From positions 62,001-126,000 of the forward strand of contig WLPJ01000001.1 in NCBI GenBank assembly GCA_009698815.1: a stretch of DNA of 64,000 bases. Reading direction: 5' to 3'. Origin of the DNA: Actinomycetota bacterium (GTDB lineage: Bacteria > Actinomycetota > Actinomycetes > Nanopelagicales > Nanopelagicaceae). The notes under the pieces were generated by a model. That model saw nothing but the letters and a program-made list of their open reading frames with translations. It did not search any database and was not told the origin of the DNA. Of this stretch, positions 43,710 through 53,671 are shown piece after piece. The position numbers and the translations under genes were made by a program. Each line of letters begins with the position of its first letter. Position 1 is the first letter of the stretch.

Positions 43710-44660
43710 ATGTTTGATGTATTTATCGATCAGTTCTGGCAACTGACGTTTTCTGGTATCTCACTTGGATTTATCTATGTCTTGATCGCACTTGGCTACA
43801 CCATGGTTTATGGAGTGCTTCGCATGATCAACTTTGCCAACTCTGAAATTTTTATGTGGGGCACATTCGGCGCAATTGTTGCCAGCCGTGACCTCTTTAA
43901 ATATACACAAACTTCTGATCCTGTAACTGGGCCGAAACTAGTCTTGGTTCTGGTTGTGCAACTCTTTGCTGCCATGGCCTTTGCTGGTTTAGTCGCTGTA
44001 CTTGTCGAATTCGTCGCCTATCGTCGGTTGCGCGCTCGTGGCACAAACCGTTTGGCAACTCTGATTTCTGCAATCGGAATGTCAATAGTGCTCTCTGAAG
44101 TTATGCGCCTGCTAACCGCCTCCCGCCCCGTCGGTTCACCACGAATTCTTGAAAAAATTATTTTGACTGAAATTTGGGGAGCGCAGATTCGTCTGGATAC
44201 CTTAATTACTATTCTCGCCGCTGGCGCAATTTTTATTATTCTAGAACGTTTCGTAAAACTCTCTCGCATGGGTAAAGCAATCCGCGCGGTATCGATGAAT
44301 GAAGACGCCGCCAAATTGATGGGAATTAATTTAAACCGGGTAATTACCGTGACATTCCTTGTTGGTGGTCTTGCAACTGGTGCAGCAGCGTTCTTCTACG
44401 TAACAGTTTATGAGTACACCAAATTTAATATTGGCTTCACAATGGGTCTGGCCGCCTTTACCGCCGCAGTACTTGGTGGAATCGGCAATATCCGTGGCGC
44501 TTTCTTCGGGGGAATAGCCCTTGGGTTAGCCGAGGTATACGCAGCATCAATTCTTGGAACCCAGTGGAAATCAGTAACAATATTCATAATTCTCGTTCTC
44601 GTACTTCTCTTTAAGCCATCGGGCTTATTCGGAGAAGCTGTCACTCAGACAAGGGCATAA
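43710..44660 (+). CDS. livH: branched-chain amino acid ABC transporter permease (LivH type)
   Basis: ALGYTMVYGVLRMINFANSEIFMWG; AVLGGIGNIRGAFFGGIALG. Confidence 0.94.
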   Translation: MFDVFIDQFWQLTFSGISLGFIYVLIALGYTMVYGVLRMINFANSEIFMWGTFGAIVASRDLFKYTQTSDPVTGPKLVLVLVVQLFAAMAFAGLVAVLVEFVAYRRLRARGTNRLATLISAIGMSIVLSEVMRLLTASRPVGSPRILEKIILTEIWGAQIRLDTLITILAAGAIFIILERFVKLSRMGKAIRAVSMNEDAAKLMGINLNRVITVTFLVGGLATGAAAFFYVTVYEYTKFNIGFTMGLAAFTAAVLGGIGNIRGAFFGGIALGLAEVYAASILGTQWKSVTIFIILVLVLLFKPSGLFGEAVTQTRA

Positions 44661-44661
44661 G

Positions 44662-45699
44662 GTGAACTTTATGAAAAACTTTAACCTTCGCGACTTCGGA
44701 GCAGGTATTTGGGAGCGCGCAAATCGCCCACAGCGCGTGGCAATTGCTATCTCTGCAATTGTTCTAGCATCACTAATGCCCTTCGCAGGCGGTTCTTTTC
44801 TAGCAACTCCTATCGCAGCCTATGACGCAGTACTTGTTTATCCAGTAGCAATTTTCGTACTGATGTCACTTGGTTTAAACATTGTTGTTGGAAAATCTGG
44901 AATGCTCGATCTTGGGTACGTTGCATTCTTTGCAATCGGTGCTTACACAATGGGTTTCCTTGGAATGCACACCAGCCTAAATACTTGGGAGATCATGCCG
45001 ATTGGTATTGGCCTGGCAATGTTGGCCGGGGTTCTACTAGGCATTCCAACGCTTCGTCTGCGCGGTGACTACTTAGCAATTGTTACCTTGGGCTTTGGTG
45101 AAATCATTCGAATTGTTGCGCTAAACGTATCTTGGACAAATGGCCCAAATGGAATTTCAGGAATTCCTATGCCTCCAGATTTAGGACCAATCAAATTTAG
45201 ACTTGATGATCAAAAAGGTTTCTATTGGATCGTCCTAGTAATGATTCTGCTAACTATCTGGATGATTCGCCGTTTATCTGTTCGCCGCCCGGGACGAGCA
45301 TGGGAAGCGATTCGCCAGGATGAAGATGCAGCAGAACTCATGGGAGTTCCAACATTTAAATACAAGATGTGGTCATTCACACTCGGCGCTGCGGTCGGTG
45401 GCGCTGCTGGTGTTCTCTACGGGTCAAAGAACCTTTTCATCGCGCCAGAAATGTTCACGCTAAACGTCTCAATTCTGATTTTGGCCTGCGTGGTCTTTGG
45501 TGGAATCGGAAACATCTGGGGCGTAATTGTGGGCGGTGTCGTCCTGGGCTACCTGCCGGATCGAATTCGTTTTATTTCTGATGCGCGATTACTTGTCTTT
45601 GGTCTGGTTCTAATCGTGGTTATGAACTTCCGCCCAGATGGACTCTTACCACGTAAGAAGCGCGAAAAAGCAATCGTAAAGAAAGGGGCTGATGCGTAA
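44662..45699 (+). CDS. livM: branched-chain amino acid ABC transporter permease (LivM type; GTG start)
   Basis: SLGLNIVVGKSGMLDLGYVAFFAIGAYT; LRLRGDYLAIVTLGFGEIIRI; VVFGGIGNIWGVIVGG. Confidence 0.93.
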   Translation: MNFMKNFNLRDFGAGIWERANRPQRVAIAISAIVLASLMPFAGGSFLATPIAAYDAVLVYPVAIFVLMSLGLNIVVGKSGMLDLGYVAFFAIGAYTMGFLGMHTSLNTWEIMPIGIGLAMLAGVLLGIPTLRLRGDYLAIVTLGFGEIIRIVALNVSWTNGPNGISGIPMPPDLGPIKFRLDDQKGFYWIVLVMILLTIWMIRRLSVRRPGRAWEAIRQDEDAAELMGVPTFKYKMWSFTLGAAVGGAAGVLYGSKNLFIAPEMFTLNVSILILACVVFGGIGNIWGVIVGGVVLGYLPDRIRFISDARLLVFGLVLIVVMNFRPDGLLPRKKREKAIVKKGADA

Positions 45700-46475
45700 T
45701 GTCTAAGACACTACTTAAGCTCGAAAATCTAACTATGAAATTTGGTGGCGTCACCGCACTGGACGAAGTTAACCTCGAAATTAAAGAGGGCGAAATCCTT
45801 GCACTCATTGGACCAAACGGTGCGGGCAAGACAACAGTCTTTAACGTAATCACTGGTGTTTATCAGGCAACATCGGGATCAATAACATTTGATGGCCGTA
45901 ACTTGGCAGGTCGCAAACGCTACAAGATTACCGGCCTTGGTATTGCACGTACTTTCCAGAACATTCGCTTGTTTGGAGATATGACAACTTTAGAGAATGT
46001 CATCACCGCAACTGATGTTCATAAGAAGAGTGGACTTGTTGGTGCGCTATTTGGCACACCTCGTTCACGTCGTGAGGAACGAGAAAATCGTGCCAAAGCT
46101 TTCGAGATTCTGCAATTCATTGGCATTGACGAATACTCAGATCGCCTAGCAAAGAACTTGCCATACGGTGTGCAGCGCCGTTTAGAGATCGCCCGCGCAA
46201 TGGGAACATCACCAAAGTTATTACTACTTGATGAGCCAGCCGCTGGTTTTAATCCACAAGAGAAAGTGGATTTAGCGGCAACGATCAAGAAGGTTCGCGA
46301 TGCTGGATACACCATTCTGCTTATCGAGCATGACATGTCGCTCATTATGGGAATCTCAGATCGAGTTATTGTTCTTGACTTTGGCCAAAAGATCGCTGAT
46401 GCCAAACCAGCTGAAGTACAAAACGACCCTCGAGTTATCGAGGCTTACTTAGGAGTACCTGCAGATGCATCTTGA
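45699..46475 (+). CDS. livG: branched-chain amino acid ABC transporter ATP-binding protein (LivG type)
   Basis: LIGPNGAGKTTVFNVITG Walker A; LLLDEPAAGFNPQE Walker B. Confidence 0.94.
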   Translation: MSKTLLKLENLTMKFGGVTALDEVNLEIKEGEILALIGPNGAGKTTVFNVITGVYQATSGSITFDGRNLAGRKRYKITGLGIARTFQNIRLFGDMTTLENVITATDVHKKSGLVGALFGTPRSRREERENRAKAFEILQFIGIDEYSDRLAKNLPYGVQRRLEIARAMGTSPKLLLLDEPAAGFNPQEKVDLAATIKKVRDAGYTILLIEHDMSLIMGISDRVIVLDFGQKIADAKPAEVQNDPRVIEAYLGVPADAS

Positions 46476-47184
46476 AGTTAAAGATCTACATGTTCACTAC
46501 GGCAAGATTGAAGCGATTAAGGGCGTCTCAATTGTTGTAAATGAAGGTGAAATCGTCACGCTCATCGGTGCAAATGGTGCCGGTAAAACAACGATGCTTA
46601 AGACCATCTCTGGTCTGCGTCCGGCATCTAGCGGACAGATCATCTTTAACGGGCAAGATATCACTAGCGTGCCAGCACATAAGCGCGTCGATCTTGGGCT
46701 TTCACAAGCTCCTGAAGGTCGCGGAATTTTCCCGGGTATGACAGTTTTGGAAAACCTCGAAATGGGCAAGTTTCACCGGCATGATCGCAAGAGTGAGATG
46801 TCTGAAGATCTGGAAAAGATTTACACACTCTTCCCACGTTTGAAGGAGCGCACGTCTCAAGCAGGTGGAACTCTTTCAGGTGGAGAACAGCAGATGCTGG
46901 CAATTGGTCGCGCGCTTATGGCACGCCCTAAGGTTTTATTGCTGGATGAGCCATCAATGGGACTTGCTCCGCAGATGATCGCCAATATTTTCCGCATCAT
47001 TACCGAGATCAACAAGACCGGTGTAACAATTCTTCTAGTTGAGCAGAATGCACAGCAAGCGCTGCAACGCGCACACCGTGCATATATTCTTGAAACTGGA
47101 AATGTTGTTAAGGAAGCTAAGGCTTCAGATCTTCTTAACGATCCTGCAGTACGCGAGGCATACCTCGGTACTGGCGCTCACTAG
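46465..47184 (+). CDS. livF: branched-chain amino acid ABC transporter ATP-binding protein (LivF type)
   Basis: LIGANGAGKTTMLKTISG; LSGGEQQMLAIGRALM; LLLDEPSMGLAPQM. Confidence 0.94.
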   Translation: MHLEVKDLHVHYGKIEAIKGVSIVVNEGEIVTLIGANGAGKTTMLKTISGLRPASSGQIIFNGQDITSVPAHKRVDLGLSQAPEGRGIFPGMTVLENLEMGKFHRHDRKSEMSEDLEKIYTLFPRLKERTSQAGGTLSGGEQQMLAIGRALMARPKVLLLDEPSMGLAPQMIANIFRIITEINKTGVTILLVEQNAQQALQRAHRAYILETGNVVKEAKASDLLNDPAVREAYLGTGAH

Positions 47185-47191
47185 CTAAATC

Positions 47192-47614
47192 TTATTTATC
47201 AGCGAGGATCATGCAGGTTATACGTGCAGTACAAGTACGTTGACCTTGCTCATTGCTGATCACGATTTCATAGACGCATAGAGTTCTTCCAAGAGAAACG
47301 GCGGTCGCAATGCCAGTTACAAATCCGGATGTAGCCGATTTGTGGTGCGTAGCATTTATATCAACGCCAACAATGCGGCGATTAGGCCCAGCATGAAGTT
47401 GGGTTCCGACAGATCCAAGGGATTCAGCTAAGACAACATTTGCGCCACCGTGTAACAAACCAATCGGCTGGGTGTTTCCTTCAACTGGCATTCGCCCGAC
47501 TAAGCGTTCAGGGGAGGCCTCTAAGATTTCGATACCCATCTTTTTATCAAGTGCACCACTGCCACGTTCGCGGATTAATTCAAGGAAGTTGGGAGTATTT
47601 TCTGGTTGCGTCAT
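47192..47614 (-). CDS. PaaI-type hotdog-fold thioesterase
   Basis: IGLLHGGANVVLAESLGSVG and RIVGVDINATHHKSATSGFV motifs. Confidence 0.88.
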   Translation of the reverse strand: MTQPENTPNFLELIRERGSGALDKKMGIEILEASPERLVGRMPVEGNTQPIGLLHGGANVVLAESLGSVGTQLHAGPNRRIVGVDINATHHKSATSGFVTGIATAVSLGRTLCVYEIVISNEQGQRTCTARITCMILADK

Positions 47615-47650
47615 AGTTAGAAATAGTAACTTGTTCCATAGGATGCAGCC

Positions 47651-50248
47651 ATGAGCAAAGGCCGTTTACTTCTAATTGATGGCCATTCAATGGCATATCG
47701 CGCCTTCTTTGCACTCCCGGCCGAAAATTTCACCACCGCACAAGGTCAACACACCAATGCTATTTATGGCTTTGCCACGATGCTGATCTCACTATTAAAA
47801 GAGGAAAAACCGACGCATGTTGCTGTGGCATTTGATGTCTCGCGAAAGACTTTTCGCACCGATATTTTCCCAGAGTACAAAGCTAATCGTGCCAAAACAC
47901 CTGATGAATTCCGTTCGCAGATGTCATTTCTGAACGATTTAGTCACTGGATTTGGGATTAAACAATTTGCAATTGATGGATATGAAGCCGATGACTTGAT
48001 TGCAACCATTACCAAGCGAGCTGAGAAAGATGACATGGAAGTCTTAATCTGCACGGGCGATCGCGATAGTTTTCAGTTGGTTACGGATAAAACCACAGTT
48101 CTGTATCCAAAGCGGGGCGTCTCAGAAATGGCACGCATGACACCGGCTGCCGTACAGGAAAAGTACGGGATGAGTCCAGATCAGTATCCAGATTTTGCAG
48201 CGCTGCGTGGCGACCCCAGCGATAATTTGCCTTCTATCCCTGGTGTGGGCGAAAAGACTGCCGCAAAGTGGGTTGTTGATTATGGATCGTTAAAGGAATT
48301 ACTCTCAAACGTTGATCAAGTTGGCGGCAAAGTAGGTCAGTCGCTTAGAGATAATATCGATAACGTAATACGTAATCGCGAGTTGACTCAGTTGGTTCAC
48401 GATGCCCCCGTAGATCTTGACTTAGCTAATCTGGCATGGTCAGGTGTTATTGAATCTGATCTAACTAAACTCTTTGAGCAACTAGAGTTTCGAACTTTGA
48501 AGGATCGCTTAAAACCAATTTTGAGCGCAGCGTCAGTTACTTCTAAGAAAATTGAAGTTGAGGAGTTCACGCTCTTCTCACCAGAGATTGCCGGTGGGAC
48601 TTTAACTTCTAGCGAAATCGAATCCAGGATCGCGACTCACACGGGTGAGATCGCAATAGCTTACGAGATGCAGGATGCAAAGCTGCATCGCTATGCAGTG
48701 GCATTCTCTCCCAGTGATGTCCATTTAATCCATTCATCCGCGATGGGTGCATGGGCACAAGATCTTTCCATTAAGAAAATCATGCATGATGCGAAAGAAC
48801 TGGCTCGTCATAACTTATTAGATGGGATCGTATTCGACACCGCACTGGCTGCATACCTAGTTAATCCTGGAGTTCGAGCTCAAGAACTTAGTGATCTTTT
48901 TGAGCGCTGGGGGGATGGCGCAAAAATTGATCTAGCCAACCCTGATCAAGCTTTATTAACAAGCGCTGCCTCATTATTTAAACTCCGTAAATCTTTAGAG
49001 ACTGAAATGTCCGACCGTGGTGTTCTAAAACTATTTACAGATCTGGAGCTTCCGATCGCTCAAATTTTGGCGGTAATGGAACACCGGGGGATAGCAGTTG
49101 ACCGCAAAGGTCTGGAAAAGTTAGCTACCTATTTTGAAGGAGAAGTGGCGCGCGAGACAAAGGCGGCGCATCTAGCCGCGGGCCACGAGTTCAATGTCGC
49201 CTCACCTAAGCAACTTCAAGTGGTTCTCTTCGATGAGTTGAATCTGCCCAAAACCAAGAAGATTAAGACTGGTTTTACAACCGATGCCGAAGCCCTTAAT
49301 TGGTTATTTGAAAAGACCAAACACCCATTACTCGAATCTCTTCTGCGTATTCGCGAGACAAAGAAACTTGGTACAACGGTTGAGGGCTTAATCGCCGAAA
49401 TCGCACTTGATGGCCGCATCCACACTCACTTTGCGCAGACAGTCGCTGCGACGGGACGCTTATCTTCAGTTGGACCTAACCTACAAAATATTCCAGTACG
49501 CACTGAAGAGGGACGCAGTATCCGAAATAACTTTATCGCTGGCAATGGTTATGTTGGATTGCTTACTGCCGATTACAGCCAGATTGAAATGCGAATCATG
49601 GCGCACTTATCTAGCGATACTGGATTATTAGCAGCTTTCGAAACTGGCGAAGATTTGCATGCCACTGTTGCTGGTCTTGTTTTTGGCGTTAAATCAAATG
49701 AAGTCGATTCCGAAATGCGACGTCAAATCAAAGCGATGTCTTATGGGCTGGCATATGGGCTAAGTTCTTATGGTTTAGCGTTGCAACTGGATTTATCGCC
49801 GCCGGCGGCGCAAGATTTAATGGATAGATATTTTCAACGTTTTGGTGGAATTCGCGATTATTTAAAGGTCGTTGTTGAAGAAGCCCGAAAAGTTGGCTAC
49901 ACCGAAACCGTAATGGGCCGACGTCGCTACTTGCCTGACTTACTTCACGATAACCGCCAGCGGCGCGAGATTGCTGAGCGTATGGCGCTAAATGCACCCA
50001 TCCAAGGATCGGCGGCTGACATCATTAAGCAAGCGATGCTAAATGTGCAGCGCGCGTTAATTGCTGAATCATTTGAATCTCGCCTGTTGTTACAAGTTCA
50101 TGATGAACTTATCTTGGAAGTTGTTGCAGGCGAAGAAGATCAACTCACAGAACTTGTACGTCGCGAGATGGGTGCGGCTTACCCACTAAAAGCGCCGTTA
50201 GATGTCAGCGTTGGTATTGGTGTGAGTTGGAATGAAGCTGCGCATTAA
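47651..50248 (+). CDS. polA: DNA polymerase I
   Basis: 5' exonuclease LLLIDGHSMAYRAFFALP; polymerase TADYSQIEMRIMAHLS, RRQIKAMSYGLAYG, LLLQVHDELILEV. Confidence 0.97.
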   Translation: MSKGRLLLIDGHSMAYRAFFALPAENFTTAQGQHTNAIYGFATMLISLLKEEKPTHVAVAFDVSRKTFRTDIFPEYKANRAKTPDEFRSQMSFLNDLVTGFGIKQFAIDGYEADDLIATITKRAEKDDMEVLICTGDRDSFQLVTDKTTVLYPKRGVSEMARMTPAAVQEKYGMSPDQYPDFAALRGDPSDNLPSIPGVGEKTAAKWVVDYGSLKELLSNVDQVGGKVGQSLRDNIDNVIRNRELTQLVHDAPVDLDLANLAWSGVIESDLTKLFEQLEFRTLKDRLKPILSAASVTSKKIEVEEFTLFSPEIAGGTLTSSEIESRIATHTGEIAIAYEMQDAKLHRYAVAFSPSDVHLIHSSAMGAWAQDLSIKKIMHDAKELARHNLLDGIVFDTALAAYLVNPGVRAQELSDLFERWGDGAKIDLANPDQALLTSAASLFKLRKSLETEMSDRGVLKLFTDLELPIAQILAVMEHRGIAVDRKGLEKLATYFEGEVARETKAAHLAAGHEFNVASPKQLQVVLFDELNLPKTKKIKTGFTTDAEALNWLFEKTKHPLLESLLRIRETKKLGTTVEGLIAEIALDGRIHTHFAQTVAATGRLSSVGPNLQNIPVRTEEGRSIRNNFIAGNGYVGLLTADYSQIEMRIMAHLSSDTGLLAAFETGEDLHATVAGLVFGVKSNEVDSEMRRQIKAMSYGLAYGLSSYGLALQLDLSPPAAQDLMDRYFQRFGGIRDYLKVVVEEARKVGYTETVMGRRRYLPDLLHDNRQRREIAERMALNAPIQGSAADIIKQAMLNVQRALIAESFESRLLLQVHDELILEVVAGEEDQLTELVRREMGAAYPLKAPLDVSVGIGVSWNEAAH

Positions 50249-50265
50249 CTTTATTTAGCAGGGGG

Positions 50266-51492
50266 CTACTTCGTGGTTGGGGAGTTGTTAGACATTGCCG
50301 CCAGATCTTCTTCGACTGTCGGTATGCGATCTGCCGCAGCCAAACGCTTTCGTCCCAAAGTCAGAATGATAAAACCAGAAATAATCGTAAATGTTGTAAT
50401 CGAGAGTGCAAATCTTGGTGAATAGGTTTCAGCAATCCAGCCACCGGCGGCGGCGCCAATCGACATTAACGTTCCCTCAACCGTCCAAATCCAACCCATC
50501 ATTGCCACGGCAGAACCTTTAGGTCGCACTGCTTCCATAACTTCCCAGTAAAAGACTTGGATGGTTCCGCCAACTAAACCTAAAACGGCGCCAGCAATTA
50601 CCATCGACCAACCTGGATAAGTAAAGACAATTGGTATCGAAATAAAAGTCCAAGTTAGATAGGTGATCCGCATGGCTTTTAATGCAGATACTCTTCCCGA
50701 AACTAAGCCACCGAGTAAACCACCGATAATATTTCCGATCCCCATGGCGGTCAGGATCCATGCCGTGCGATGCGGGACATCTTCCAAGGTTGCAAAGGCA
50801 GGAACTGCCACATCAAATACACCCCAACCAAAACCGATGAAACATCCTTCAATCATGAGTAATTGAATTGCCTTATGCCGCCAGAGCGAAATGTGGTTTG
50901 GATCTTTCTTCTCAGGTACCCAATCTCGAGAGATGTGCGTCAAGGCAAGTGCGCCACCACCAATTGCCATTAAGGCTGCAGCAACGTTAAGGGCGCTTCC
51001 TGGATGCGATGAAAGGGCGAGTGAAGTAGCAACAATCGGACCAATAACACCTGCAGTGCTCATCACTGATGTATCTACTGCGTACGCTGTTCGCAAGCAA
51101 TCTTCTGGCACAACCATTTTCCAAAGTGGTCTAACAGATAAGTTAATTGGGGGAGCGGTTATTCCCATGATAAAAGCTGCTACTAATATTGCGTTCTTAT
51201 CCTGCATCGTATTTAAGATCAACATCATTGATGTATAGCCGGGGACAAATATGCGCAGAGGCCATTTCTGTCCGAACCGATCCATCAGAGAACCACGCAA
51301 ACCTGCAGTGGCCGCACCTGCCAGAGAGTTGATTCCGATCGCTAATCCTGCGACCGCAACAGATCCAGTTGTTTGCTCAGTTTTAAAGAAGATCGCCAAG
51401 GCAACCATTCCGTATGAAACTCGGGCAGGGAAAGATGCCAAAACAAGGACCCACACATTTGGAATCGCAAATAGTTCTCTGTAACGCTTCAT
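50266..51492 (-). CDS. MFS transporter
   Basis: 408 aa, ~12 TM segments, GLRGSLMDRFGQKWPLRIF loop. Confidence 0.85.
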   Translation of the reverse strand: MKRYRELFAIPNVWVLVLASFPARVSYGMVALAIFFKTEQTTGSVAVAGLAIGINSLAGAATAGLRGSLMDRFGQKWPLRIFVPGYTSMMLILNTMQDKNAILVAAFIMGITAPPINLSVRPLWKMVVPEDCLRTAYAVDTSVMSTAGVIGPIVATSLALSSHPGSALNVAAALMAIGGGALALTHISRDWVPEKKDPNHISLWRHKAIQLLMIEGCFIGFGWGVFDVAVPAFATLEDVPHRTAWILTAMGIGNIIGGLLGGLVSGRVSALKAMRITYLTWTFISIPIVFTYPGWSMVIAGAVLGLVGGTIQVFYWEVMEAVRPKGSAVAMMGWIWTVEGTLMSIGAAAGGWIAETYSPRFALSITTFTIISGFIILTLGRKRLAAADRIPTVEEDLAAMSNNSPTTK

Positions 51493-51541
51493 TTGCCGTT
51501 AGTTTACGCATGATCAGTTGGCCGATTTGCCCTATTTAGCG

Positions 51542-51585
51542 CCAGAACCGTACGCTTACGCCCGTTCACCAGAATGGTTCTGGTG
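51542..51585 (+). promoter_or_regulatory. rpsA leader with two mutually exclusive hairpins
   Basis: CCAGAACC(51542-51549)/GGTTCTGG(51576-51583) versus CACCAGAA(51567-51574)/TTCTGGTG(51578-51585). Confidence 0.5.
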
Positions 51586-51615
51586 CCCTATTACTTTCTA
51601 TCCCTACGGAGCAAC

Positions 51616-52989
51616 TTGAGCACATCATCACCCGTCGTAGCAGTTAACGACATCGGATCGGCTGCAGATTTTCTTGCGGCAATCGAAGGAACAATCAGAA
51701 ATTTCAATGACGGCGACTTAGTCGAAGGCACTGTCGTGCAAGTAGATCGCGAAGAAGTACTTCTTGATATCGGGTACAAAACTGAAGGCGTAATCCCTTC
51801 CCGCGAACTCTCAATCCGACACGATGCAGATCCAAATGACATTGTTAAGGTAGGCGATCGCATTGAAGCGCTCGTACTGCAAAAGGAAGATAAAGAAGGT
51901 CGCACAATTCTCTCTAAGAAGCGCGCACAATACGAACGCGCCTGGGGAGATATCGAAGGCAAGAAAGAACGTGACGAGGTTGTCGTCGGAACAGTTATTG
52001 AAGTTGTTAAGGGTGGCCTTATCGTTGATATCGGTCTTCGTGGCTTCTTGCCAGCATCACTTGTTGAAATGCGTCGCGTCCGCGATCTAACTCCTTACAT
52101 CGGCAAGGAAGTTGAAGCTCGCATTATCGAACTCGATAAGAACCGCAACAACGTTGTTCTTTCACGTCGTGCCTTCCTTGAGCAGACACAATCTGAATCA
52201 CGCACAACATTCTTGAACCAGCTCCAAAAGGGTCAAGTACGCACTGGTGTGATTTCATCAATCGTTAACTTCGGTGCTTTCGTTGACCTAGGTGGCGTGG
52301 ATGGTTTGGTACACGTCTCAGAGCTTTCTTGGAAGCATATTGATCACCCAGGTGAAGTTGTTGAAGTTGGCGATGAAGTAACCGTAGAAGTTCTCGAAGT
52401 TGATTTCGAGCGTGAGCGTGTTTCACTTTCACTTAAGGCAACCCAAGAAGATCCATGGCAAGCATTTGCTCGCACACACACCATCAACCAAGTAGTTCCA
52501 GGTGTTGTAACCAAGTTGGTCCCATTCGGTGCATTTATTCGTGTACACGAAGGCATCGAAGGCTTAGTTCACATTTCAGAGTTGGCCGAACGCCACGTTG
52601 AAATTCCTGAGCAAGTTGTAGCCGTTGATGATGAACTATTTGTAAAGATCATTGATATCGACCTAGAACGTCGTCGTATCTCACTTTCTCTAAAGCAAGC
52701 CAATGAAGGACATGAAGTAGAGATCGAAGCATTCGATCCCACTCAATACGGAATGGCTGCGCGTTACGATGCTGCAGGCAACTTCATCTACCCAGAAGGT
52801 TTCGATCCTGATACTCAGGAATGGAAGCCAGGCTTTGATTCACAACGCGAAGAATGGGAACGTCAATATCAGGAAGCGCAAACTCGCTTCCTTGCACATA
52901 AGAAGCAGAAGGCCGAGGCGAAAGCTGCCGATGCTGCTGCTCCAGATGTAGCCGAAACAGCAGAGGCTCTAGAAGTCGCTGCTGAATAA
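51616..52989 (+). CDS. rpsA: 30S ribosomal protein S1 (likely TTG start at 51616 after SD ggag; ORF track starts at 51574)
   Basis: Multiple S1 domains: EGTVVQVDREEVLLDIGYKTEGVIPSREL, GVISSIVNFGAFVDLGGVDGLVHVSELSW, GVVTKLVPFGAFIRVHEGIEGLVHISEL. Confidence 0.96.
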   Translation: MSTSSPVVAVNDIGSAADFLAAIEGTIRNFNDGDLVEGTVVQVDREEVLLDIGYKTEGVIPSRELSIRHDADPNDIVKVGDRIEALVLQKEDKEGRTILSKKRAQYERAWGDIEGKKERDEVVVGTVIEVVKGGLIVDIGLRGFLPASLVEMRRVRDLTPYIGKEVEARIIELDKNRNNVVLSRRAFLEQTQSESRTTFLNQLQKGQVRTGVISSIVNFGAFVDLGGVDGLVHVSELSWKHIDHPGEVVEVGDEVTVEVLEVDFERERVSLSLKATQEDPWQAFARTHTINQVVPGVVTKLVPFGAFIRVHEGIEGLVHISELAERHVEIPEQVVAVDDELFVKIIDIDLERRRISLSLKQANEGHEVEIEAFDPTQYGMAARYDAAGNFIYPEGFDPDTQEWKPGFDSQREEWERQYQEAQTRFLAHKKQKAEAKAADAAAPDVAETAEALEVAAE

Positions 52990-52998
52990 TTAGTAAAA

Positions 52999-53034
52999 AA
53001 GAAAAGGGCTCATCTTCGGATGGGCCCTTTTCTT
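52999..53034. terminator. Terminator hairpin with TTCG loop after rpsA, symmetrical with A- and T-tracts on each side
   Basis: AAGAAAAGGGCTCATC-TTCG-GATGGGCCCTTTTCTT. Confidence 0.9.
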
Positions 53035-53071
53035 ATGCTGGAAATATCTGGGCGGCGGTAGAGTTGGTGCT

Positions 53072-53662
53072 ATGCGAATCATTGCTCTGACCGGCGGCAT
53101 TGGTGCTGGAAAATCTCTGGTTGCACAATATTTCTCTGAACTAGGAGCACGCGTCGTCGATGCTGATCAATTATCCCGAGTAGCAATCGAGCGCGGTAGC
53201 GAAGGATTCGATGAAGTCTTACTTCGCTTTGGAGAATCAATATTGCGTGATGGAGATATTGACCGCAAAGCTCTGGCAGAGATTGTTTTTGCGGATCCAT
53301 CAGCAAGGGCGGATCTGGAAGCAATAATCCATCCACGAGTACGTGAGCTATTTAACGATGTTGTCGCAGATCTTGCGCCAGATGAGACCCTTATTTATGA
53401 AATCCCACTCTTAGTCGAAAGTAAGGCAGCTGCTAACTTTGATCTCGTTATTACCGTAGAAGCTGATCTAGAAATCCGTAAAGAACGTTTGCGCAAAAGG
53501 GGAATGTTCATCTCTGAAATTGAGCGCCGTATCGCAGCGCAAGCCAGCCGCGAAGAACGTGAAGCGCAAGCCGATCACGTGATCACCAATGATGGAGACG
53601 AGGATGCGCTGTTGCGTAGCGTAGAAAACCTTTGGGAGGACTTACTAGGCCAAGCAAAGTAG
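53072..53662 (+). CDS. coaE: dephospho-CoA kinase
   Basis: IALTGGIGAGKSLVAQYF, GARVVDADQLSR, IHPRVRELF. Confidence 0.96.
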   Translation: MRIIALTGGIGAGKSLVAQYFSELGARVVDADQLSRVAIERGSEGFDEVLLRFGESILRDGDIDRKALAEIVFADPSARADLEAIIHPRVRELFNDVVADLAPDETLIYEIPLLVESKAAANFDLVITVEADLEIRKERLRKRGMFISEIERRIAAQASREEREAQADHVITNDGDEDALLRSVENLWEDLLGQAK

Positions 53663-53671
53663 GCTAGGAAA

